Assembly (NCBI GenBank): GCA_937872615.1
Contig: CALMTT010000694.1
Span: 1 to 39,967, forward strand
Source: an uncultured Verrucomicrobiaceae bacterium
GTDB lineage: Bacteria > Verrucomicrobiota > Verrucomicrobiia > Verrucomicrobiales > Verrucomicrobiaceae
Direction: 5' to 3'
Length of the DNA stretch: 39,967 nucleotides
Part shown: positions 23,405 to 31,607 of the stretch, one piece after another
Layout: every line of letters begins with the position of its first letter
Numbering within the stretch: the stretch's first letter is position 1
Position numbers and translations under genes: made by a program
Notes under the pieces: model-generated
Told to the model about the DNA's origin: nothing
Databases searched by the model: none
Seen by the model: only the letters and a program-made list of their open reading frames with translations

Positions 23405-26400
23405 TCAGAGCGGCATCCGTGGCGGAGCAGTGGCCCACATCAGTTTCACTTCCTCCGGCGTGAGGTCGTAGGCTTGATTGATGAGGTCGCTGAGGGTGCG
23501 TTCGAGGTGGAGGGCTTCGGTGGCTTGCTGGCGGGCGGGGGCGATGCTGCGGGTGTGCTCGTCACGCAGGGCAGCGAGGGTGGCGGCGGTGAGGGGCTGC
23601 TTTTTGCCGCGCAGCTTCTTCACCTCGGCCACGAAGGCGTCGGAATCGAGGTCGGTCAGCGCGGCGAGCTTCTGGCTGGGCTTTTCGATGGCGTATTCCA
23701 CCCGCAACCAGTCGAGCACCGTGCGCTGCGTCTGCTGCTGGGCGGCCGTGATCTCGATGAGGCGGCGCACGGCGGTTTCGGCGGCCTCGCGGACCGCGGC
23801 GGTGGGTTCGGCGATGGGAAGCTCGGCCATTTTGAACGCCACCGGGCTGAGCGCCTCGTCCTTCATGTGCGGTAGCTCGCGCCAGTTGAACCACCATATC
23901 AAAGGTGAGTTCAAAACGGCGAGCAGATACAAATCATCGGTCGGGAGAATGAACGTCTTGTTGTTCGAGAAGACTCCGTTCGCTTCCAGAGCGTATGAGG
24001 GATGAAACTGAATCTCCTGATAAACGAGCTTCGGCCTTTTGAAGATGTCCCACGATTTGAAAGGCGACAGTTCCCACCAATATCGAACGGTGTTCTTCCG
24101 TCCTTTGAGAGCTTCGCGGTGGCTGTCCATGTGCGCGAATACTGATGGGTATGATTTGGCGAAAATGGCTTCTGCGTCCTGCTGGTCGCTCCAAGGCCAT
24201 TTGTGTTCGTTGCTCGAACGAAACGCGACCAACCACTCATCATTCCATTCGGAGGACCAGCGCTTCACATCCTGGCCGCGATAGTAACGAATGAAGATTT
24301 CCTCACAGCCGGGGTCACTTTTCACCATGAGGCGCTTCTGCTCATCGCTGACGAAGAATGCATCATTGCAGCCCGTCTTGAGCCCATAGATTGGATCGCA
24401 GCCGACAAACTTTTGGAGTGTTACTCCTGTGGCGCGAATTCGGGCCATCAAGGTCATCACTTCGCTTCGCTCAAGCTGCCACCCTTCCGATGTGAGCTGA
24501 TCCAAATCAAGTTCAGCACCTTCTTTGTCGATCTGAACGCTCAAGTCGTCGATGCGGAGCTGCTCACGCGGAATGGTGCAGAGGCGGGCGGTGGTCGGCT
24601 TGGCTTCGGTGGTCGGTTTTTCGGCGACGATGATGCAGGGGAAGACATCGGCCTCCTCGAAGATTTGCTTCGCGTGGCCGAAATCGACGACGCTGCGCAC
24701 CCAGGCCTGATCGCGGAAGAAGCGGCGCAGGGGCTCGCCGTAGCCGGCTTTCATCCATTTGTTCGTGACGATGTAGGACATGAGTCCACCGGGGCGGAGG
24801 AGCTTCATCCCCAGCTCGTAGAAATAGACGTAGAGGTCCGCCATGCCATGGTAGCTGGCGTAGCGTTGCTCCAGCCACGCTTTGAATGGCGTGAGCAGTT
24901 CCTGCCGCACATAGGGCGGATTTCCCACGACGACATCGAAGCCGCCTGTGGCAAAAACCTCCGGGAAGGCGGCCTGCCAGTCGAAGGCCTTCGCGTGCAC
25001 CGTGGTGTCGCTGATGATGCTGTTCCCCTCGCGGATGCTGTGGTCGAGGCTGGTGAGCTGTTTGCCGTGCGCGGCGGTTTTGATCCAAAGGCTGAGCTGG
25101 CAGATCTGAATGGCCTCGGCATTCAAATCGACGCCGTAGAGGTTGTGCTGGAGGATCTGGCGGTCGAGATCGAAGAGGGTGCGGTGGCCGCGCAGCTCCT
25201 CCAGGCGTGCATTGGACACCTCGTAATGGGCGTGGAGCTGGTCAAAGGCCTCGATGAGGAAAGCACCGCTGCCGCAGGCGGGATCGACAATGCGCAGGGC
25301 CTTCAACTGCTCCTGCCACTGCTCCCAGAAGCGGATGAGCGCTTTTCGTTGCGGCTCATTGAGCGCGGCGAGGTCGTAGGCGCTGGGATCGGCGAGGGCT
25401 TTCCTGGCCGTGCCGGTGGCGGCGGTCTCCTCGGTGCGGCGCAGGGCCTCAAAGCGGGCGAGGATGACGCTGCCGAGCGTCTGCTCGACGATGTAGCGGG
25501 TGATGAAGGCGGGGGTGTAGAAGGCACCTTCCTTTTTGCGGCGTGTCTTTGCCTCCGCCTCATCGGGCGCGGCCTCGCCGCTGGCGAGATCGAGCCGCAG
25601 GCGCTCCAGGTCGGTGATGGATTGCTCAAAGATGTGGCCGAGGATGTCCACATCAATGACGGGGCGGATTTCCACGCTGTCATCGGCCGCGTCGGACTCG
25701 CGGGCGGGACGGTAGTCGTATTCGGCGAGGTCGCGGAAGAGGGCGCAGACGCCATCCGGCACGGTGAGGGTATCGAGGCCGGGATCGTGAGCGAAGAGGC
25801 CGCCGTTGTAAGCAGGGATCTTCAGTGTGGCATTGCCGACATCGACGCTGCGAAAGAGGCCGCGGAAGTTTTCCCAGATGGGCCGCGGGTTGTAGGGATC
25901 GCTGTGCTCGAAGGCTCCGCGCACGGTGTTCGGCGGCAGCAGGCCGCGATCCTCGCAGAAGGAGCAGAAGAGCACGCGGTCGAGCAGCTTCTGGGTGCAG
26001 CGGAGGATTTCATTGGGATCCGCGGCGCTGTTCGCGTGGCGGAGCTGGGTGAAGACCTGCTGCCGGATGCCGGCGTAGAGGCCGTAGAACTGGTTCGTCA
26101 GCTCGCGGCCCGCGCTTTCGGAGGAGCGCAGCAGGGTGTCGAGATGGCTGGGGCCGCTCTCCGGCACCACGCGCTCCGCGCCGAGGAGGAAGACGAAGCG
26201 GCGCAGCAACGCCTCATCGCTGGCGAGGCGCACGGTGTCAAAGCGCTCGTAGGTCTGCTGGTTCGAGCCTTTGTGATGCAGCCGCGTCTCCCGCATGGAG
26301 GTGACGATGATCCAATCACACGGCAGATTGATGGCGTAGCGGTAGGCCTGATCGACGGCGGACATGCGGCGTCCGGCAAAGGGCCGCTCCAGCGGATCAC

Positions 26401-26752
26401 GCGTGCCCTTTCCCTCGACGGCGACGACGAAACGCTGCGTGGAGGCGGTGAAGCGCCCCAACGCGGCATCCGCGAACTGGCCGTCCACCTCGACATGCGT
26501 CTCCCGCAGCATGGTGAAGCTATCGCCGGCGGCAGCAGGGCCGGTGTAGCCGAGTAGCTGACCGAAAATGTCGGTGAGGAACTCCGGCAGCAGCGCGGTT
26601 TCCTTGAACGTGTCCGCCTTGCCGGAGCTGATGAGGTCCGCCCAATGCTGGAGGCGCGGACGGGCGGCCTCGACGGTAGCGGGCAGGTTAAAAGCATGCG
26701 CGGCCTTGCGCAGGAGTTCGGGGGAGAAGAGGGGCTTGGTTTCGACGGCCAT
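23405..26752 (-). CDS. Type IIG (Eco57I-like) restriction-modification enzyme
   Basis: 1,115 aa from the ATG at 26752; a GTG at 26845 would add 31 residues. A single chain should both cut and adenine-methylate DNA. Residues ~15-130 hold a probable PD-(D/E)xK nuclease, with VVAVEGKGTRD near 108-118. A helical linker follows, with the Eco57I-type signature KKEGAFYTPAFITRYIVEQ. The N6-adenine methyltransferase then shows motif I DPACGSGAF (about 487-495) and motif IV NPPY (about 610-613). The C-terminal third is a TaqI-like target-recognition domain (YGLKTGCNDAFFV, RYYRGQDVKRW). Recognition site is not predictable. The gene is divergent from mpl and lies at the edge of the accessory block, consistent with phage defence. 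Confidence 0.9.
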   Translation of the reverse strand: MAVETKPLFSPELLRKAAHAFNLPATVEAARPRLQHWADLISSGKADTFKETALLPEFLTDIFGQLLGYTGPAAAGDSFTMLRETHVEVDGQFADAALGRFTASTQRFVVAVEGKGTRDPLERPFAGRRMSAVDQAYRYAINLPCDWIIVTSMRETRLHHKGSNQQTYERFDTVRLASDEALLRRFVFLLGAERVVPESGPSHLDTLLRSSESAGRELTNQFYGLYAGIRQQVFTQLRHANSAADPNEILRCTQKLLDRVLFCSFCEDRGLLPPNTVRGAFEHSDPYNPRPIWENFRGLFRSVDVGNATLKIPAYNGGLFAHDPGLDTLTVPDGVCALFRDLAEYDYRPARESDAADDSVEIRPVIDVDILGHIFEQSITDLERLRLDLASGEAAPDEAEAKTRRKKEGAFYTPAFITRYIVEQTLGSVILARFEALRRTEETAATGTARKALADPSAYDLAALNEPQRKALIRFWEQWQEQLKALRIVDPACGSGAFLIEAFDQLHAHYEVSNARLEELRGHRTLFDLDRQILQHNLYGVDLNAEAIQICQLSLWIKTAAHGKQLTSLDHSIREGNSIISDTTVHAKAFDWQAAFPEVFATGGFDVVVGNPPYVRQELLTPFKAWLEQRYASYHGMADLYVYFYELGMKLLRPGGLMSYIVTNKWMKAGYGEPLRRFFRDQAWVRSVVDFGHAKQIFEEADVFPCIIVAEKPTTEAKPTTARLCTIPREQLRIDDLSVQIDKEGAELDLDQLTSEGWQLERSEVMTLMARIRATGVTLQKFVGCDPIYGLKTGCNDAFFVSDEQKRLMVKSDPGCEEIFIRYYRGQDVKRWSSEWNDEWLVAFRSSNEHKWPWSDQQDAEAIFAKSYPSVFAHMDSHREALKGRKNTVRYWWELSPFKSWDIFKRPKLVYQEIQFHPSYALEANGVFSNNKTFILPTDDLYLLAVLNSPLIWWFNWRELPHMKDEALSPVAFKMAELPIAEPTAAVREAAETAVRRLIEITAAQQQTQRTVLDWLRVEYAIEKPSQKLAALTDLDSDAFVAEVKKLRGKKQPLTAATLAALRDEHTRSIAPARQQATEALHLERTLSDLINQAYDLTPEEVKLMWATAPPRMPL

Positions 26753-26885
26753 GCGGGCTGCATGGAAGCGGGCACAGCGCGAAATGGCAAGCGATGTGGC
26801 GTCCGGCGTGAATCTTCCTGCCTCCGCACTTTTTTGGAGCGACACGGCTAAATCCGGCTTCTATCGCTGCCCTCCTACCTGATTC

Positions 26886-28271
26886 ATGTCCCAGTCACCC
26901 AAGCACATTCACCTCATCGGCATCTGCGGCACAGCGATGGGGTCCACCGCGGTCGCTTTGAAAGCCCTCGGCCACCACGTCAGCGGCAGCGATGACAAGG
27001 TCTATCCGCCGATGAGCGATGTGCTCGCGAATGCAGGCATCCCGGTGCTCGCTGGGTTCAAGCCAGAAAACCTCCCGCTGAACGCGGATGTGTATGTCGT
27101 GGGCAATGCCATCTCACGCGGCAATCAGGAGCTCGAAACGCTGCTCGAAAAGAAGCTGCCCTACGTCTCGATGGCCGAGATGCTCAAGCAGCAGGTCATC
27201 CAGGGGAAACGCAGCTTTGTCGTCAGCGGCACACATGGCAAAACGACGACCACCACCATGCTGGCTTGGCTTTTCGAGCACGCGGGCAAGAATCCCGGCT
27301 TCATGATCGGCGGCGTGCCGGAGAATTTTGAATCGGGTGCCCGCTTCACGCATTCCGACATCTTCGTCATTGAGGGCGACGAGTATGACACAGCTTACTT
27401 CGACAAGCGCAGCAAGTTCCTCCACTACCTGCCGGAGTGCGCCATCGTGAACAACATCGAGTTTGATCACGCCGACATCTTCCCGGATCTCGACGCCATC
27501 CTGCTGAGCTTCCAGCGCTTCCTCAACACCGTGCCACGCAATGGCCTCGTGCTCATCAACGGCGATGATCCGAACTGCCTCACGCTCCGTGCGAAATGCC
27601 CTGCACCGCTCAAAACGGTCGGCCTCGGCCCCACGAATGATTTTCGCATTCAAATCACCGCCACGAAGCCGGACAGCACGGCTTTCACCCTCAACGGCGA
27701 GCCCTTCGAGGTGCCGATGGTGGGCGAGTTCAATGCCCGCAACGCCGCCATGTGCGTCTGTGCCGCCCGCTTTGGCGGCCTGAGCGACCACGAGATCCGC
27801 GCCGGGCTCTCAAACTTCCTCGGCGTGCGCCGCCGCCAGCAGGAACGTGGTGCCGCGCATGGCATCACCATCATCGACGATTTCGGTCATCATCCAACCG
27901 CCATCCGTGAAACGCTGCGCGGCCTGCGCCAGCGCTACACCGGCCGCCGCCTGTGGGCCATCTTTGAGCCTCGTTCCAACACCAGCCGCCGCAACGTGCT
28001 GCAAAACGAGCTCATCGAAGCCCTCGCCGAGGCCGATGCCAGCGTCATCGCCGCCGTCGCGAACCCCGAAAAGGTTGCCGCGGATCAACGCCTCGACACC
28101 GCCAAGGTCGCCGCCGCCGTCACCGCCCGCGGCAAGCCCTGCTGGTTTGAGCCGAACACCGACGCCATCGTCCAGCGCCTTAAATCTGAGGCCCGCCCGG
28201 GTGATGTCATCATCGTCTTCAGCAACGGCGGCTTCGACGGCATCCACGACAAGCTGCTGCACGCGCTGTGA
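26886..28271 (+). CDS. mpl: UDP-N-acetylmuramate:L-alanyl-gamma-D-glutamyl-meso-diaminopimelate ligase
   Basis: 461 aa, typical for Mpl. It reattaches the tripeptide released by cell-wall turnover to UDP-MurNAc, so peptidoglycan is recycled, and acts in the cytosol. Mur-ligase features: the Rossmann-like start HLIGICGTAMGS, the ATP P-loop GTHGKT (115-120), NNIEFDHADIF, and DDFGHHPTA in the C-terminal domain. The sequences EFDHADIF and FEPRSNTSRRN are those of Mpl rather than MurC, which settles the choice. The gene stands alone, divergent from the restriction-modification gene and convergent with the small gene at 28306. No clear Shine-Dalgarno sequence precedes the ATG. Confidence 0.93.
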   Translation: MSQSPKHIHLIGICGTAMGSTAVALKALGHHVSGSDDKVYPPMSDVLANAGIPVLAGFKPENLPLNADVYVVGNAISRGNQELETLLEKKLPYVSMAEMLKQQVIQGKRSFVVSGTHGKTTTTTMLAWLFEHAGKNPGFMIGGVPENFESGARFTHSDIFVIEGDEYDTAYFDKRSKFLHYLPECAIVNNIEFDHADIFPDLDAILLSFQRFLNTVPRNGLVLINGDDPNCLTLRAKCPAPLKTVGLGPTNDFRIQITATKPDSTAFTLNGEPFEVPMVGEFNARNAAMCVCAARFGGLSDHEIRAGLSNFLGVRRRQQERGAAHGITIIDDFGHHPTAIRETLRGLRQRYTGRRLWAIFEPRSNTSRRNVLQNELIEALAEADASVIAAVANPEKVAADQRLDTAKVAAAVTARGKPCWFEPNTDAIVQRLKSEARPGDVIIVFSNGGFDGIHDKLLHAL

Positions 28272-28279
28272 TGCCAGCG

Positions 28280-28302
28280 AGTGCAGCAAACGATGCTGCA
28301 CT
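28280..28302 (+). terminator. Hairpin after mpl
   Basis: A 9-bp perfect stem (AGTGCAGCA, 28280-28288, with TGCTGCACT, 28294-28302) and a 5-nt loop lie 9 nt after the mpl stop and before the convergent gene's stop. The tail TGTTCAGG is T-poor, so it may terminate weakly, possibly in both directions. Confidence 0.5.
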
Positions 28303-28305
28303 TGT

Positions 28306-28560
28306 TCAGGCCGCTGCCAGTGATTCGATCTTTTCCAAGTTCAACGCACCGCCACCGCGCAGATAAAACTGTGTGATGCCCTCACGCAAAGTGCGGTAGA
28401 GGGCAGGGTCGGTCTGAGCGAGGCTAGGAGGCACATCGTGCTTCACATAGCGCAATAGAGCAGCTACTTCGGCCCAGCGGCGCTCTTTGAGCCGACGGGC
28501 AAGCAACTCGGGTTTTTCGAGCATTTCGCGGGCGGTGAGTTCTTCTTCGCGGGCTGTCAT
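28306..28560 (-). CDS. Small helical protein coupled to the nucleotidyltransferase gene
   Basis: 84 aa, mostly charged helices: MTAREEELTAREMLEKPELLARR-like start, RWAEVAALLRYVKHDVPPSL, and GITQFYLRGGGALNLEKIES. Family not recognised. Its start overlaps the stop of the nucleotidyltransferase-like gene by 4 nt (ATGA), so the two are translationally coupled and probably work together. Size, charge and coupling would fit the partner of a nucleotidyltransferase toxin-antitoxin pair, but the sequence does not prove it. It is convergent with mpl. Confidence 0.65.
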   Translation of the reverse strand: MTAREEELTAREMLEKPELLARRLKERRWAEVAALLRYVKHDVPPSLAQTDPALYRTLREGITQFYLRGGGALNLEKIESLAAA

Positions 28561-29093
28561 GGCTTAAGTATCTGCAAGTAGACGAGATTTTCCAGGACTT
28601 GTTCTCTGGCAGGCTCTGGCATGGCATCAGCACAGGCCTTGACTGCCTCAGCAGTCACTCGGTGTCTGCTCGCGAGAAAAATCACGTCTTCAACATCCCT
28701 CTCATCCCCACGTGCGAGCTTGGAGGCGATCAGATTGGGCCATGGTGGCAGGTAAATGTGCAGTCTTCCCATGCGTGCCCAAAGCACAGGCGTGAACGGC
28801 GCTGTTTGAGATGGTCCTGGTGTGATGATTTGCACATATGGGCGATCTGGATCGAGCTGTTCTCGAGGGTCGAAGAGTAATCCGGCAGATTCGACGGCAC
28901 GTTTGAGTTCGAGGCGGTCAAAGTCACTGGCTGGCTGCCATACATCAAGATCGCGAGACGAGCGTCCGGGCATGGCTTCGAGCAGGCATGCGGCGGAACC
29001 AATCAAGCAAAGTGAAACAGGAGGGCCAGAAGGTAGAAGCGCCTCGGAAATAGCTTCGAGGTGAGCGATCCAAGCTGTGCGATCCAGTTTCAT
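28557..29093 (-). CDS. Nucleotidyltransferase-fold protein (DUF6036/AbiEii-like)
   Basis: 178 aa. The N-terminal half has the nucleotidyltransferase signature: a helix, then CLIGSAACLLEA with the catalytic-type GS (32-33), then GRSSRDLDVW with the two metal-binding Asp residues (48, 50). Later PPWPNLIASKLARGDERDVE supplies the conserved K...R.D pattern of AbiEii/DUF6036-type proteins. It would transfer a nucleotide to an RNA or protein, or be a domesticated relative; the target is unknown. It begins 13 nt after pheT ends on the same strand, so it may be read through from pheT, and overlaps the 84-aa partner (ATGA). Confidence 0.75.
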   Translation of the reverse strand: MKLDRTAWIAHLEAISEALLPSGPPVSLCLIGSAACLLEAMPGRSSRDLDVWQPASDFDRLELKRAVESAGLLFDPREQLDPDRPYVQIITPGPSQTAPFTPVLWARMGRLHIYLPPWPNLIASKLARGDERDVEDVIFLASRHRVTAEAVKACADAMPEPAREQVLENLVYLQILKP

Positions 29094-29106
29094 GGAATGA
29101 GGGCAG

Positions 29107-31485
29107 TTACCTCCGCACCGTCGCCGGAAGCGCCTTCTCTAGTGCGGCGAGGATACGCTGGTGGGCGGCATCGACTTCGGCGGTTTCGAGGGTCTTTTCG
29201 GGGCTGCGGTAGGTGAGGGTCCAGGCGATGGATTTGCGGTCGCTGGGGATCTTTTGGCCGGTGGGGTCGGTGAAGACGTCGAAGACCTCGCTGGCGATGA
29301 AGAGGGGCTCTTTTTGCGTGGCGAAGAAGGCGGCGACTTTGGCGTGCGGGAGATCGGCGGGGACTTCCATGGCGACATCGCGGGTCATGCCGGGGAAGCG
29401 TGGGAGTTCTTCAAACTTCGCGGGGCCGGTGCTGCCTTGGCGCAGGGCGCTGAGGAGCAACTCGGCGACATAGACGGGATGACGGGCGCTGATGTCGCGG
29501 GCGCGGGAGGGATGCAGTTGGGCGATCCAGCCGAGGTTGCGATTGCCGGCGCGGAGTTCGCTGGTGAGCAGGAAGTTCGCGGGGGATTCTTTGACGGCCT
29601 TTGGCTCGATGCTGACGCGACTGAGGCCGGGCAGGTTTTGAATGATGCCCATGAGCTCATGGATGTCGGCAGGCTGCGGCGTGCGGGCGTGCCAGCTCGA
29701 TGGGCTGACGGGGCCGCTGATGAGGATGGCGAGGCGTTCTTCTTCGCGGCTGCCACCATTCGGGAGCTTCAGGAAGACGCGGCCGAGCTCGAAGAAGCGC
29801 AGGCGGTCGGCGCCTTGGCGGATGTTCAGTGCGGCGGTGGCGATGAGGCCTGAGATGATGCTGGGGCGCAACGTGGTGTGGTCTTCGCTTAGCGGATTCT
29901 TCACGGCGACACCGGTGCCGCCGCCGAGGGTATCGGCGAGTTGGGATTCGGCGACGAGGCGCAGGGTTTGCGCTTCAAAGCAGCCGCGATTGACCAAAGC
30001 CTGACGGATGGTCATGGCGAAGTCGTAGGCGCGATCCGTGGCATCGCTGGGGACGGCGACGGCGGTCATTTTCGATGGGACGCGGTCGAGACCGATGACG
30101 CGGGCGATTTCCTCGATGAGATCGACGGGGCGCTGGAGGTCGGCTCGGTAGCTGGGGATGCTCCAAGTGCCGTTTTCGTGCTTGAGGCCGAGTTTGGTCA
30201 AAATGGAGCGGATTTCGTCGCTTGAGAGATCGGGGGTGCCGAGAAGTTTTCGGGCGCGATCATCATCGAGGGCGATTTGACCAGTCAAAACGGGTGTTTC
30301 ACCTGCGACGAGCAAAACATCGTCGGCGGAGCCTCCGGCGATTTCGAGGATGAGCTTCGTGGCGAGTTCGGAGCCGCCAGCGACTTGCTGCGGGTCGATG
30401 CCGCGCTCGAAGCGGTAGCTGCTGTCGCTGCTGAGGCCGAGTCGGCGGGAAGTGCGGCGGATGTTGGACGGCGTGAACCACGCGGCTTCCAGCAGCACGT
30501 TCGTGGTGGCTTCGGTGACGCCGGTTTCTTCACCGCCCATGACTCCGGCGATGGCGACGGCACGCTTTTGATCGGCGATGACGAGGTCGTCGGTTTGCAG
30601 CGTGTAGGTCTGCGCATCGAGGGCGAGGAATTTTTCGCCGTCGGTGGCTTGGCGCACGACGATGGAGCCGCTGAGCTTGTCGAGGTCGAAGCAATGCAGC
30701 GACTGGCCCATTTCCATCATGACGTAGTTCGTGATGTCCACGATGCTGTTGATGGGACGCAGGCCGATGCTTTCGAGGCGACGACGCAGCCATTCCGGGC
30801 TGGGGCCGACTTTGACGCCTTTGATGAGGCGTGCGGTGTACAGTGGGCAGACTTCTTTGGCTTCGAGTTTGATGTCGGAGGCGGCTGCTTTCGTTTTTGT
30901 CGCGGTGTAACCGCGCTGGCCTTTGAGCGGGATGCCGGTGAGGGCGCTGAGCTCGCGGGCGAGGCCGAGGTGGCTGAGGAGGTCGGGGCGATTCGGCGTG
31001 ATCTCGAGGTCAAAGACGACATCGGAAGGCACGAGCTGATTGAAGGGCGTGCCGATGGGCGAATCGGGCGACAGGATGAGCAGACCGCTGTGGTCATCGC
31101 CGAGGCCGAGTTCTTTGCCGCTGCACATCATGCCCAGGCTGGCCACATCGCGCAGTTTGCCTTCTTTGATGGTGAATCCGCCGGGCAAAACGGCTCCGGG
31201 GAGTGCGAGGGGCACTTTGTCGCCTGCTTTGAAGTTCTTCGCGCCGCAGACGATCTGTCGCGGGGTGCCGCTGCCGTCATTGACCTGGCAGACGCTGAGT
31301 TTGTCGGCATTCGGGTGCTGCACGAAGGAGTCGATCTGAGCCACGACGACCTTGTCAGTGGTCACGCCGCGTTCTTCGATGCCTTCGACCTCGACACCGG
31401 CGAAGGTGAGCAGGTCAGAGAGCTGCGGGACGGTGTAGCTGCTGAGATCGAGATGAGTGCTGAGCCAGGAGAGGGAGACTTGCAT
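29107..31485 (-). CDS. pheT: Phenylalanine--tRNA ligase beta subunit
   Basis: 792 aa, full length. With PheS it forms the cytosolic (alpha-beta)2 enzyme that charges tRNA-Phe. Order of domains: N-terminal tRNA-binding (EMAP-like) fold at about 40-155 (HPNADKLSVCQVNDG), the B3/B4 editing domain (IVDITNYVMMEMGQSLHCFD), the B5 domain (about 400-475), a catalytic-like core (RYRP-type segment replaced here by YRFERGIDPQQVAG in the B-domain), and the FDX-ACB anticodon-binding end (ELPRFPGMTRDVAMEVPADL). It follows pheS but is separated by a 122-nt spacer filled with an inverted repeat, unusual for the normally tight pheST operon. No Shine-Dalgarno site. Confidence 0.96.
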   Translation of the reverse strand: MQVSLSWLSTHLDLSSYTVPQLSDLLTFAGVEVEGIEERGVTTDKVVVAQIDSFVQHPNADKLSVCQVNDGSGTPRQIVCGAKNFKAGDKVPLALPGAVLPGGFTIKEGKLRDVASLGMMCSGKELGLGDDHSGLLILSPDSPIGTPFNQLVPSDVVFDLEITPNRPDLLSHLGLARELSALTGIPLKGQRGYTATKTKAAASDIKLEAKEVCPLYTARLIKGVKVGPSPEWLRRRLESIGLRPINSIVDITNYVMMEMGQSLHCFDLDKLSGSIVVRQATDGEKFLALDAQTYTLQTDDLVIADQKRAVAIAGVMGGEETGVTEATTNVLLEAAWFTPSNIRRTSRRLGLSSDSSYRFERGIDPQQVAGGSELATKLILEIAGGSADDVLLVAGETPVLTGQIALDDDRARKLLGTPDLSSDEIRSILTKLGLKHENGTWSIPSYRADLQRPVDLIEEIARVIGLDRVPSKMTAVAVPSDATDRAYDFAMTIRQALVNRGCFEAQTLRLVAESQLADTLGGGTGVAVKNPLSEDHTTLRPSIISGLIATAALNIRQGADRLRFFELGRVFLKLPNGGSREEERLAILISGPVSPSSWHARTPQPADIHELMGIIQNLPGLSRVSIEPKAVKESPANFLLTSELRAGNRNLGWIAQLHPSRARDISARHPVYVAELLLSALRQGSTGPAKFEELPRFPGMTRDVAMEVPADLPHAKVAAFFATQKEPLFIASEVFDVFTDPTGQKIPSDRKSIAWTLTYRSPEKTLETAEVDAAHQRILAALEKALPATVRR

Positions 31486-31516
31486 AGCTGGGGACGCTGG
31501 GAGGAAAGGGTTTGTA

Positions 31517-31601
31517 AACCACGAATAGTCACGAATTCACACGAATGGCTTTGAAGCCCTAGGCTGAACTCATTCGTGAAAATTTGTGAGCATTCGTGGT
31601 T
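31517..31601. repeat. 85-bp imperfect inverted repeat between pheS and pheT
   Basis: Two 31-nt arms (31517-31547 and 31571-31601) are inverted copies matching at 26 of 31 positions, both beginning AACCACGAAT when read outward-in. The 23-nt centre contains a smaller hairpin (AGCC/GGCT at 31555-31565). The arms consist of CACGAAT units. From memory, AACCACGAAT...CACGAAT repeats recur in intergenic DNA of Verrucomicrobia and other groups. The transcript would form a long stem and could tune pheT expression or just be a mobile repeat insertion. Confidence 0.7.
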
Positions 31602-31607
31602 AAAAGA

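Noticed and set aside
24203-26557. 784-codon plus-strand open frame opposite the R-M gene
   Set aside because: Antisense shadow of a GC-rich gene; composition is Ala/Gly/Glu-rich with no domain, and the minus frame has complete methyltransferase motifs.
26886-28271. MurC as an alternative to Mpl
   Set aside because: EFDHADIF and FEPRSNTSRRN match Mpl; MurC differs there.
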